Assembly: GCA_017614345.1 (NCBI GenBank) | Contig: JAGACB010000100.1 | Span: 1-40,040 of the forward strand | Reading direction: 5' to 3' | Source: Lachnospiraceae bacterium | GTDB lineage: Bacteria; Bacillota; Clostridia; Lachnospirales; Lachnospiraceae | DNA length: 40,040 nt | Shown: one piece after another, positions 32,286 to 40,040 of the stretch | Position numbering within the stretch: the first letter of the stretch is position 1 | Layout: each line of letters starts with the position of its first letter | Translations under genes and position numbers: made by a program | The notes under the pieces: generated by a model | The model's input: the letters and a program-made list of their open reading frames with translations, nothing else | Databases searched by the model: none | What the model was told of the DNA's origin: nothing

Positions 32286-33863
32286 TCAGAATTTTTGATC
32301 GTATCTCATAAGGAAGGAAACCATCTGCCGTCTTACGCAGTTTCCTTCGGGATCGAAGTTGTATCTGCCGTCGGATCTCTTGATACCTCCGGTGATGCCC
32401 TGCTCACTTGCCCAGAGAGCAGCCTTGTAATAATATTTTCCTCTGCTTCTTACATCGGCAAAGGGACTTGTGGTGCTCGCAGGTTCCGGACATCCGGCCA
32501 TACGCCACAGGAAGGTCACGGCCTGACCGCGGGTGCAGGCGCCGGAGGGATTGAAGATAAGAGTTCCGTCGGATTTCTTGATGCCGCCCAGGATACCGTT
32601 CTCATAAGCCCAGAGCATTGCCTTATAGTAATATACGGAAGAATCCGTCACGTCCTTGAAGGGATTCTGAGAGGTCTTCGGCTGAGGACAACCTGCCATA
32701 CGCCACAGGAAAGCAACCATCTGTGCACGGGTGCAGAGCTCATTGGGACGGAAGGTTTTGTCGGAGTAGCCTCCTACGATACCGGTCTCAGCGCCCCACT
32801 GAACGGGTGCAAAGTAATAGAGATTCGGATCGCCTACATCATAGAAATACATTTCCGAGAACTGCAGCTGATCCCCCATCTCCCAGAGAACATATTCCTG
32901 AGCCAGGGATCCGTCATATCCGTAAACCACAAACTCCGTATTCATTACCGGAGTTGCGAACAGATCGTTCAGGGTTCCGTAGGTGAGGGAGTACTGAGCA
33001 GTACTTGTGTCGTAATCATAACCGAAGGTGTGATCCAGATCAAAGTCCTTGGCATTGTTTCCCCCGCGAACCGTATTGGGTACCGCAACACCGGTCATTC
33101 CCTTGTTACCGATAAAGGCCTTATCTCCCACGTACTTGACGCCCGAAGGGATCGTAACGATACCGGAAATGGAAATGCAGGCAAATGACTGTTCCCCAAT
33201 GGTATTGATGGTGGACGGGATCACTGTCTTGGCAGAACCCTGGATCAGGGTCTTTGTGCCCGTATGGATCAGGGCATTACAGTCATTTCTGGAGTCGTAG
33301 TTCGTATTTCCCTTCTCAACCACAATACTCTCCAAAGAAGAGCACTCGCAGAAAGCATACTTGTGGATTTTTTTGGTCTTGGCCGGGATCTTGATGGCCG
33401 TCAGGGAAGAACATCCGGTAAATGCATAATCGGCAATGTTGGTCAGAGTGGAAGGGAAGGTCACGGTCTTCAGAGAAGTATTTCTGTAAAATGCTCCATC
33501 ATCGATCAGTGTAACACCCTCCGGAATGGTGACGGATGTGATCCTGCCGAGATTGCCGGCATTACTGTTGTGGAAGTAAACGTTGGGGGAAAATGCACCG
33601 TATCCGATGGCGGTGACATTTTTCCCGTTCACGGTTGCCGGAATGGAAAGGGTAGTTGCACTTCCTCTGTATCCCACAATGGTGGCACCCGCTCCGGTTG
33701 CATCCACCGTGTACTCATAGTCACCGGAGATCAGCACGTCTCCCGCTGCCTCAGCCGTTGTAACCGGAAGGATCCCTCCGGGAACCATGGCGGTAAGCAG
33801 CATCAGTATTGTCAGGAGGGCTGACAACACGCTTCTTCGGGTCCTGTTTCGAAAACTCTTCAT
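32286..33863 (-). CDS. BspA-type leucine-rich repeat surface protein with SLH domains
   Basis: A 525-residue protein. A signal peptide covers residues 1 to about 40 (basic start, hydrophobic core, AEAA). BspA-type leucine-rich repeats span about 60-270 (e.g. TSVTIPEGVTLIDDGAF, KTVTFPSTLTNIADYAF). Three S-layer homology domains occupy about 345-525 (YSDKTFRPNELCTRAQMVAF; FNPSGACTRGQAVTF; FDPEGNCVRRQMVSF). SLH domains hold proteins to pyruvylated wall polymers; BspA repeats are often adhesive. AAAGGA precedes the ATG. It lies 17 bp after the sirtuin gene. Confidence 0.9.
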   Translation of the reverse strand: MKSFRNRTRRSVLSALLTILMLLTAMVPGGILPVTTAEAAGDVLISGDYEYTVDATGAGATIVGYRGSATTLSIPATVNGKNVTAIGYGAFSPNVYFHNSNAGNLGRITSVTIPEGVTLIDDGAFYRNTSLKTVTFPSTLTNIADYAFTGCSSLTAIKIPAKTKKIHKYAFCECSSLESIVVEKGNTNYDSRNDCNALIHTGTKTLIQGSAKTVIPSTINTIGEQSFACISISGIVTIPSGVKYVGDKAFIGNKGMTGVAVPNTVRGGNNAKDFDLDHTFGYDYDTSTAQYSLTYGTLNDLFATPVMNTEFVVYGYDGSLAQEYVLWEMGDQLQFSEMYFYDVGDPNLYYFAPVQWGAETGIVGGYSDKTFRPNELCTRAQMVAFLWRMAGCPQPKTSQNPFKDVTDSSVYYYKAMLWAYENGILGGIKKSDGTLIFNPSGACTRGQAVTFLWRMAGCPEPASTTSPFADVRSRGKYYYKAALWASEQGITGGIKRSDGRYNFDPEGNCVRRQMVSFLMRYDQKF

Positions 33864-33880
33864 TACATAATTCCTTTCTT

Positions 33881-34630
33881 TCAGTTGTTTTGTTTCATGA
33901 GAGCCAGGGCTTCCCTCATCACCATGGCAATATCATCGTGGATCACCAGATCCGCATTTCTGTCTGCGGAGGTCTTGGATTTGTTGATGAGCACCAGATT
34001 CTTTCCCCGGAAGTACCGGATGAGACCCGCTGCCGGATACACGATCAGAGAGGTTCCGCCTATGATCATGGTGTCCGCATCACTGATGGCCCGGACCGCA
34101 TTGCCGATCACGTACTCATCCAGGCCCTCTTCGTAAAGGACCACATCGGGCCGTACCATTTTCCCGCAATCGGGGCAGTACGGAATGCCGTCGGCGGAGA
34201 GCACAAAGTTCACGTCATACTTCTTTCCGCAGCCGGTGCAGTAGTTTCTCAGAACGGATCCGTGAAGCTCAAAGACCTTCCGGCTGCCTGCCTTCTGATG
34301 AAGGCCGTCAATGTTCTGGGTCACCACGCCGGTGAGCTTACCCATCTGCTCCAGCTCCGCCAGAGCCTTGTGTGCATCGTTGGGCTCCACGTCCGGATAC
34401 ACCAGATTCTTCTTATAGAAATCAAAGAACTCATCCGGATGGCGCATCAAAAAGGTGTGGGACACCGCCTCTTCCGGTGTAAAATGCTTCCCCAGCTTCC
34501 GGCTGTACAGTCCGTCAGAGGACCGGAAATCCGGGATCCCGCTGGCGGTGGATACCCCTGCTCCGCCGAAGAATACGATCTTCTCACTTTGGGAAAATAT
34601 CTTTGCAAGCTGCTCGATCTGTTCGTTCAT
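33881..34630 (-). CDS. cobB: NAD-dependent protein deacylase (sirtuin)
   Basis: A 249-residue protein of bacterial CobB/Sir2 length. NAD-binding GAGVSTASGIPDFRS lies near residue 22, QNIDGLH near 105, catalytic HGS near 122, and zinc ligands CTGC and CPDC after it. Sirtuins remove acyl groups from lysine using NAD. The ATG at 34630 has GGAG 8 nt upstream; the frame extends to 34657 without a better site. Confidence 0.92.
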   Translation of the reverse strand: MNEQIEQLAKIFSQSEKIVFFGGAGVSTASGIPDFRSSDGLYSRKLGKHFTPEEAVSHTFLMRHPDEFFDFYKKNLVYPDVEPNDAHKALAELEQMGKLTGVVTQNIDGLHQKAGSRKVFELHGSVLRNYCTGCGKKYDVNFVLSADGIPYCPDCGKMVRPDVVLYEEGLDEYVIGNAVRAISDADTMIIGGTSLIVYPAAGLIRYFRGKNLVLINKSKTSADRNADLVIHDDIAMVMREALALMKQNN

Positions 34631-34741
34631 AAACCGTTCTCCTTTCCGTGACTTCACCTTTCATCGATCCTCTGCAGACAATGCCGGTGATCCGATGATC
34701 GTGATGTGTTTTATTTCAGCTTTTTCATTTTCATTCGGTTT

Positions 34742-35692
34742 TTAATCCAGTTTGATCCCCGCAAGGAGGCTTCCGAGAGATGTGGAGATCTCTCCGTCGG
34801 AGTGATACTCCGGAACGCCTTCCTCCTCTTCGTGGGCGGCAACCTCCTCCAGAGCCTTCATGCTGAGGGAGATCTTGCCGTTCTCCACCTTGATGATCTT
34901 CACCCGGACCTTCTGTCCTTCCTTCAAAACGGCGTAGATGTTGTGCACCCGCTCCGTACGGATCTGGGAGATATGCAGCAGTCCGCTGATGCCGTCGCCG
35001 AGATCCACAAAGGCGCCGAAATCCCGAAGTTTCTCCACGGTTCCTTCCACCACGGAATCCACCTTGATCCGGTTCACCTTCTGATTCTTCTCTTTGATCT
35101 CTTCTTCCTTCTTTAACTCTCTGGCGGAAAGGATCAGCTTTCCGTCCTCCTCATCCACCTCGGTCACCAGAACGGAAAGAGTCTGATTTAAGTATTCCTT
35201 GGTATCCTCCACATAAGAGGTAGAAAGGCGGGAAGCAGGAATGAAGCCCCGGATGCCCTGTACAAACATTACCGCACCCTTGGGAAATACCTCCGTCACC
35301 TTACCGGTATAAACGGTCCGCTCCTCTTTCATCTTCTTTAAAGTATCCCAGGCCTCCAGGCGGTTGGCATCCTTCACGGAAAGAGGTACATAGCCCTCCT
35401 CCTCGGGACCTGTGACTATGGCCTTTACCTCCTGACCGGGCCTTATCTCCGTCAGGAAATGGAAGCTCGGATCCTCACTGATCTGATCGGCGGGAACACG
35501 TCCCGGGGTAAAGTATTCAAGATCCACCAAAAGACCGTTCTCATCCACGGAAAGCACCTTTCCGCTCACCTGATCTCCCCTGCGGAGTCTCTGAAACGAA
35601 GCCTCCAGCTCCGCTGCATAATCCTCCATGCGCTCTTCGCAGTCCATGGTAAGATTCGCCTTCGGCTGTCTGGTTTTATTCTGTTCTGACAT
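34742..35692 (-). CDS. S1 RNA-binding domain protein (RpsA-like)
   Basis: A 316-residue protein with three S1 domains at about residues 38-105, 120-190 and 210-280; the third (VVEGTVEKLRDFGAFVDLGD, GISGLLHISQI) is the most typical. The tail is acidic. Short S1 proteins in Firmicutes resemble ribosomal protein S1 or general stress protein 13 but are often not essential; the role is RNA binding, precise target unknown. AAAGGA lies upstream of the ATG. Confidence 0.85.
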   Translation of the reverse strand: MSEQNKTRQPKANLTMDCEERMEDYAAELEASFQRLRRGDQVSGKVLSVDENGLLVDLEYFTPGRVPADQISEDPSFHFLTEIRPGQEVKAIVTGPEEEGYVPLSVKDANRLEAWDTLKKMKEERTVYTGKVTEVFPKGAVMFVQGIRGFIPASRLSTSYVEDTKEYLNQTLSVLVTEVDEEDGKLILSARELKKEEEIKEKNQKVNRIKVDSVVEGTVEKLRDFGAFVDLGDGISGLLHISQIRTERVHNIYAVLKEGQKVRVKIIKVENGKISLSMKALEEVAAHEEEEGVPEYHSDGEISTSLGSLLAGIKLD

Positions 35693-35755
35693 GGTTTATC
35701 TGTTCCTTTCTGTTCCCGGTTCCTGTTCTTTCCTTTTCGGAACCCGAACATATCT

Positions 35756-35784
35756 ATTTTACCACATTCTTAGGAAAATGAAAA
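35756..35784 (-). promoter_or_regulatory. Promoter of the S1-domain gene
   Basis: On the minus strand TTTTCA (35784-35779), 17 bp, TAAAAT (35761-35756). The -35 overlaps the T-tail of the terminator just upstream. Confidence 0.5.
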
Positions 35785-35787
35785 CAA

Positions 35788-35816
35788 CCTGCGACAGCAT
35801 TTTTCGCCGTCGCAGG
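35788..35816 (-). terminator. Terminator after the SAP-like membrane gene
   Basis: CCTGCGAC (35788-35795) pairs with GTCGCAGG (35809-35816); TTGTTTTCATTTT follows on the minus strand. A 14-bp direct duplication (CGTTTATCTCAGGT) overlaps the end of the gene upstream. Confidence 0.8.
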
Positions 35817-35834
35817 CCGTTTATCTCAGGTCGT

Positions 35835-37118
35835 TTATCTCAGGTCATAAGAGATCAGACTGAACCGGTCTTCCACTCTTGCCAGAATGACCCGGTCTCC
35901 GATATTCGGTCCCGATTTCGGTCTCATTTTCCGGATGAAACCGAACCGAATATCAGGCAATCCGCTGAGGGAATAGCCGTTATCGTACGTTTGACAGATC
36001 TCCGCCACATAAAAGTCCAGATCATTTTTCCGGGTCAGACTGATCAGGGTGAAGAGATTCATGAACATAAAGAAGGGAAATGTCAGGAGGACCAGGAGCA
36101 CCACAATGCCCACGATGGAAAGCCAGGTGATCCCAAAGAACGTAAGGATCAGGATCAGGCCGCCGCTCACAACCAGAGACCCGAGGATCGAGTCAATGGC
36201 CATCAGGAAATGAACCCGGAGAAAGCCTTTCTTCACCTCTTCGGAAACCGTTGTGCCCGTCAGAAACCCTCTTGTTACGGCATAACCCACAGCTGACTTG
36301 ATCGCTTCTCCGTGGGTCACCTGCTGATCCTCTATCAGAAAGCACACCTGCGGGTTTTTGGTCAGGCAGTGCTTGTAGATCATTTTTACCGCTGAATCCG
36401 GCTTCTTCTCGCTCCTTGAGATCACCACCTTTTTCCCCTTCCGGGTCTTAAGGACGATGTCATAGACGAAATAATCCCGGTTACGCCAGCGCTGGTTTTT
36501 GTGAGTCTCGAAACGCTCCTTCCTTTTCACCATCACGGATGCGATATCTTCATAGGCCACCGCACAGACTCCCGCGGTGACTCCGATGACCATATCCGGT
36601 GCAAGAAGAACGCCTTCGTAGCCGATGTTCACTGCAGCATTTGCCTGTTCATCCACCTCTTCTCTGGTGAATTTCTTATCTCCGCATATCGGGTGAAAGC
36701 TCAAGAACACTGCAACAGTCTTGTCAACAGAAAAGCCGAGGAGGGCGAGCACCAGAAGGACGCCCCCGAACGCCAGGTGCGGAACATAATACAGATCATC
36801 TAAGTCCCGAACTATATTCATGATCCCGACGGTGCACAGGATCAGGGCTATCACCAAAAGGACTGTGCAGAGGGATACCATCACACCGTTTTCATTCACA
36901 AAAGTGCTCAGGATCGGATTGGTGTACCAATTGCGCCGGGGAGGGATCTTCTCTCCGTTATAATACGCTTCGATCACCTTCCGAAGCTTCTTTTCGGTAC
37001 CGACAAACAAGAGGCCGTGGGCCCTGCAGATCTCCACAAGATCTCCCCGGTTCCACTTGTATTGTTCAAATTCTTCATAGGACTTGATGTCATCAAAATC
37101 CGGTCTTTTCTTTCCCAT
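35835..37118 (-). CDS. Membrane protein with an N-terminal SAP-like segment
   Basis: A 427-residue protein. Residues about 18-58 (KWNRGDLVEICRAHGLLF, then GTEKKLRKVIEAYY) look like a SAP or LEM-like helix-turn-helix. Two membrane helices follow (about 80-105 and 112-132), a long soluble middle region, two more helices (about 305-330 and 335-360) and a C-terminal domain. I do not recognise the family as a whole. The ribosome binding site (AGGAG) is unusually far, about 16 nt, from the ATG. It has its own promoter and terminator, so it is a monocistronic unit. Confidence 0.6.
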   Translation of the reverse strand: MGKKRPDFDDIKSYEEFEQYKWNRGDLVEICRAHGLLFVGTEKKLRKVIEAYYNGEKIPPRRNWYTNPILSTFVNENGVMVSLCTVLLVIALILCTVGIMNIVRDLDDLYYVPHLAFGGVLLVLALLGFSVDKTVAVFLSFHPICGDKKFTREEVDEQANAAVNIGYEGVLLAPDMVIGVTAGVCAVAYEDIASVMVKRKERFETHKNQRWRNRDYFVYDIVLKTRKGKKVVISRSEKKPDSAVKMIYKHCLTKNPQVCFLIEDQQVTHGEAIKSAVGYAVTRGFLTGTTVSEEVKKGFLRVHFLMAIDSILGSLVVSGGLILILTFFGITWLSIVGIVVLLVLLTFPFFMFMNLFTLISLTRKNDLDFYVAEICQTYDNGYSLSGLPDIRFGFIRKMRPKSGPNIGDRVILARVEDRFSLISYDLR

Positions 37119-37153
37119 GGGTTAATCGCCGTCTCTCCTGGTATTTTCCCTAA

Positions 37154-37181
37154 ATTCTACCCTTTTACGGGAGAATGTCAA
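37154..37181 (-). promoter_or_regulatory. Promoter of the SAP-like membrane gene
   Basis: On the minus strand TTGACA (37181-37176), 16 bp, TAGAAT (37159-37154). Confidence 0.65.
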
Positions 37182-37216
37182 TACAAAGACGGAACCATTT
37201 AAGTTTTGTTTTGTAA

Positions 37217-39256
37217 TTACTGTCTTCCGCTGACGATCCGGTAGTAAACCTTAGCCGTAAGCAGGTACACTCCGGCGTAGAAGAGGCCGAAGAGGAAAAA
37301 GACTGCCAGGCTGATGAGGATCACCAGGGTCAGATTCCGGATGTAGAGGAGCTCTAAGATCTTCCGGATCATGGGAAATGCAAAGGCCACATGGACTCCC
37401 GCCATGACCAGGGGTGCAAAAAAGACCGTAAGGATCTGGGAACGGATACTGTTTTTGATGTCCGTGGTGGTCATGCCCACCTTCTGCATGATCTCAAAGC
37501 GCTTCTGATCCTCGAAGCCTTCCGAGATCTGCTTGTAATAGATGATCAGGACCATGGCGGTAATAAACAGGACACTTAAAACCAGGCCTATAAAGAATAC
37601 ACCGCCGAACAATCCCAGAAGTTCGTCGATCTCTTCATATTTATTGGATTTCAGATAGGTGTATTTTCCTGCCTCATAGTTTTCCTCTTCATGCATGAGA
37701 TCCTGGATCTTATGGTATACCTCGACGTTTTTCTCCTTGCCTTCCGCTAAGTTATAGCCGTAATACCACCGGCAGTCCAGGGGGATCCACTCAAAGTTCT
37801 CCACCGTCATCTCCCCGTCATAAACACTGATGTCCGGTACAACCAGCACCATCACAGGGAACACGGAGGTCTGCTGCATGCTGAGGGGGATCATCTCCTT
37901 AAGTGTTTGTTTGACATTCCAGGTCTGACCCCAGGCAGAGATCTCGGGATTCCGGTATTCCATATTGACGGTATACACAAAGGCCTCGTGATCCGCAAGA
38001 GTGAGGTCCGTTCCCAGGATCCGGTTATAATCCTCCAGGGGAAGGAGGATCATATTTACCATCCGGTCGATCCGGTTCCATTCGACATCAAGCCCCCGGG
38101 TTCCGAAATCATTTTCATCAAACACTTCCGTTCCGTCGATCACCACCGACGCCGAGGCAAAGGTGTAATACAGGATATCCTTGGGGGTTACGCCTTCTCT
38201 CTCGAAATGTCTGTCATAAAGCCGGAGCACAGATTCCTCTCCCCCGCTGCGCATCATGGCAGGATCTCTCTGATGGATCACCACCTCCGTATCCCGGCAG
38301 AAGCCCGAGGAGGCCACGTCCTGAAGACCGAAGTACATACAGCTGGAGGAGGAAAGCATGATCAGCACCATGGTGCAGAGTACACAGATGCTTGCCAGTC
38401 CGGCACCATTTCTCTTCATACGAAAGACCATGGAAGAGACAGAGACAAAATGACTTTTCTGATAATAATATTTCTTGTTGCTCTTTAAGATCCTGCAAAG
38501 GGCCACCGACCCTGCAATGAACAGCAGATAGGTTGCGATCACCACCAGGCCCGCTGCAAAGAAGAAGGTAAACAATGCCTTCAAAGGAGCCTTGATACTT
38601 CCGGCCATCACATAGGCCGTCACAAGGATCGCAAGACCGATGAGTGTAATGATCCACCGTGTCTTCGGGGGCTTTTCCCCCAGGCTCTCCGTCTTGAAGA
38701 GCTCTAAGGATCTGGTCAGCTGCACCTTGATCAAGGACTTCACCATGAGGATCAGGAAAATGACCCCGAACAGGATCAGTGTGACCAAAATGGCCTCAGG
38801 ATCAATATGAAGGGAAAAATCGATCTTACTTTGAAGGATATTTGCCAGAAGAAGCTCTGAAAACTTGGAGCACACGATCCCCGCAAACAGGCCTCCCACA
38901 AGACCTATAACGGAGGTGAACAGGCTCTCCCAGAAAACGATCCGGCGCAGGCCTCTCTTGCCCATGCCCAGCACGTGATAGAGCCCGAATTCCTTATATC
39001 TGCGCTTGTTCAGAAAGGAGTTGGAGTAAAGCAGGAACAAAAGGGCGAACACGCCGATCACAAAGGTGGCCAGCACCAGACATTCGGAAACATAACTGCC
39101 GCCCTTTACGGCGCTTGTCGTGGGAGAAAATCCCAGACTGCACATGATGTAGAACATCATGACCATGAAAACACAGGTCAGTAAATAAGGAAAATAGATC
39201 TGACGGTTCTTCTTGATCCCGTCCGCTGCCAGCTTTGGAAAGAAGGATGCTTTCAT
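37217..39256 (-). CDS. BceB-type ABC transporter permease
   Basis: A 679-residue protein of BceB/VraG size. About ten membrane segments are visible, with a large external domain (about residues 310-520) between helices 7 and 8. Two FtsX-like units flank it. BceAB-type transporters detect and remove peptide antibiotics such as bacitracin from their lipid targets and usually signal to a BceRS two-component pair; none is in view, and it may lie past the right edge. The ATG overlaps the ATPase stop (ATGA). Confidence 0.88.
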   Translation of the reverse strand: MKASFFPKLAADGIKKNRQIYFPYLLTCVFMVMMFYIMCSLGFSPTTSAVKGGSYVSECLVLATFVIGVFALLFLLYSNSFLNKRRYKEFGLYHVLGMGKRGLRRIVFWESLFTSVIGLVGGLFAGIVCSKFSELLLANILQSKIDFSLHIDPEAILVTLILFGVIFLILMVKSLIKVQLTRSLELFKTESLGEKPPKTRWIITLIGLAILVTAYVMAGSIKAPLKALFTFFFAAGLVVIATYLLFIAGSVALCRILKSNKKYYYQKSHFVSVSSMVFRMKRNGAGLASICVLCTMVLIMLSSSSCMYFGLQDVASSGFCRDTEVVIHQRDPAMMRSGGEESVLRLYDRHFEREGVTPKDILYYTFASASVVIDGTEVFDENDFGTRGLDVEWNRIDRMVNMILLPLEDYNRILGTDLTLADHEAFVYTVNMEYRNPEISAWGQTWNVKQTLKEMIPLSMQQTSVFPVMVLVVPDISVYDGEMTVENFEWIPLDCRWYYGYNLAEGKEKNVEVYHKIQDLMHEEENYEAGKYTYLKSNKYEEIDELLGLFGGVFFIGLVLSVLFITAMVLIIYYKQISEGFEDQKRFEIMQKVGMTTTDIKNSIRSQILTVFFAPLVMAGVHVAFAFPMIRKILELLYIRNLTLVILISLAVFFLFGLFYAGVYLLTAKVYYRIVSGRQ

Positions 39257-40017
39257 CTTCTCTCACCTCCCGCCTGCAGAAGGGTCAGGGTATCCGTGAT
39301 CTTCTGATAAAACTGCTCTCTGGTGCTGTCCCCACGGTAGATCTGGTGGAACACCTCGCCGTCCTTAATAAACAGCACTCTTCCCGCATGACTGGCCGCC
39401 TTTACGGAATGGGTCACCATGAGGATGGTCTGCCCGCCTTCATTGATCTGGGCAAAGAGACCCAGAAGCTCGTCCGTGGACTTGGAGTCCAAAGCTCCTG
39501 TAGGCTCATCCGCCAGCAGGATCTCCGGATCGTTCATCAGCGCTCTGGCCACCGCCACTCTCTGCTTCTGACCGCCCGAGATCTCATAGGGATACTTCTT
39601 CAAAAGCTCTTCGATCCCCAGCTTTTTGGCAATGGGTTCCAGGCGCTTCTCCATCTCGGCATGCCCTTTTCCCGCCAGCACCATGGGCAGGAAAATATTA
39701 TCCTCTAAGGAAAATGTATCCAGCAGATTGAATTCCTGGAACACAAAGCCCAGATGATCTCTCCGGAATTCAGCAAGAGCATTTTCCCGGATCCTGGAGG
39801 TCTCCTTGCCGTTTAAGACCACCTTGCCCTCCGTGGGCTTATCCAGCGACGCCAGGATATTTAAGAGTGTGGTCTTTCCGGAACCGGACTCTCCCATGAT
39901 GGCAACGTACTCGCCCTGCTCCACGGAGAAGTTCACATCCCTCAAGGCCTCCACCTTATTGCCGCCGAATCTTGTAACATATACCTTCTTCAAATGTTCA
40001 ACCGTAAGTAAACTCAT
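39253..40017 (-). CDS. BceA-type ABC transporter ATP-binding protein
   Basis: A 254-residue ATPase. Walker A is GESGSGKTT near residue 40, the Q-loop FVFQEFNLLD, signature ISGGQKQR, Walker B ILLADEPTGALDSK, and the H-loop VTHSVKAASHA. DEPTGALDSK is typical of BceA. AAGGAGG lies 9 nt before the ATG, close to the right edge. It partners the permease overlapping its 3' end. Confidence 0.92.
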   Translation of the reverse strand: MSLLTVEHLKKVYVTRFGGNKVEALRDVNFSVEQGEYVAIMGESGSGKTTLLNILASLDKPTEGKVVLNGKETSRIRENALAEFRRDHLGFVFQEFNLLDTFSLEDNIFLPMVLAGKGHAEMEKRLEPIAKKLGIEELLKKYPYEISGGQKQRVAVARALMNDPEILLADEPTGALDSKSTDELLGLFAQINEGGQTILMVTHSVKAASHAGRVLFIKDGEVFHQIYRGDSTREQFYQKITDTLTLLQAGGERR

Positions 40018-40040
40018 TGTTTGTGGCCTCCTTGCTCAGC

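Overview
The window reads as a chromosomal segment of a Clostridia bacterium, most likely a Lachnospiraceae-type Firmicute. The basis is strong AGGAGG ribosome binding sites, sigma-A type promoters, the gdpP-rplI-dnaB and rpsF-ssb-rpsR clusters, an mreB-recD2-comF operon, a CarD regulator, a BceAB-type ABC pair and sorted or S-layer-type surface proteins. Almost all genes are on the minus strand. The plus-strand exceptions are the truncated gene at the left edge, a small DUF1858 gene and a broken membrane-protein gene. No rRNA or tRNA gene was seen.

Layout, left to right. 1-3.6 kb: the 3' part of a DHHW/AlgJ-like SGNH protein, a shared terminator, and a large repeat-bearing surface protein. 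3.7-5.5 kb: an AbiE-like toxin-antitoxin pair whose promoter is embedded in nested inverted repeats. 5.6-9.8 kb: mreB-recD2-comF. 9.9-10.2 kb: a gene-free stretch with consecutive tetraloop hairpins on the plus strand, a candidate non-coding RNA. 10.3-15.2 kb: a visibly AT-rich five-gene operon (secreted beta-rich protein, membrane-anchored protein, ABC ATPase, two FtsX/MacB-like permeases) driven by a promoter with both consensus hexamers; this is the main accessory system here. 15.2-16.1 kb: AT-rich remnant sequence with a frameshifted gene and a perfect palindrome. 16.1-23.3 kb: carD-arsR, a Nudix hydrolase, a GH43 glycosidase, a beta-propeller/HD-GYP signalling protein and a D-lactate dehydrogenase-like enzyme, with a parS-like site at 17.92 kb. 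23.5-24 kb: a DUF1858 gene followed by a repeat pair with type II CRISPR dimensions. 24-32.3 kb: housekeeping genes for c-di-AMP turnover, ribosomal proteins and replication. 32.3-40 kb: an LRR/SLH surface protein, a sirtuin, an S1-domain protein, a SAP-like membrane protein and a BceAB-type transporter.

How the genes work together. The core operons serve envelope shape (mreB), repair (recD2), DNA uptake (comF), replication (dnaB, ssb), translation (rpsF, rpsR, rplI, S1) and c-di-AMP homeostasis (gdpP). The accessory parts deal with the outside: a secreted protein with its own transporter, surface display, antimicrobial-peptide-type transport and a phage-defence-type toxin pair. Function calls rest on motifs and gene context read by eye; no database search was run.
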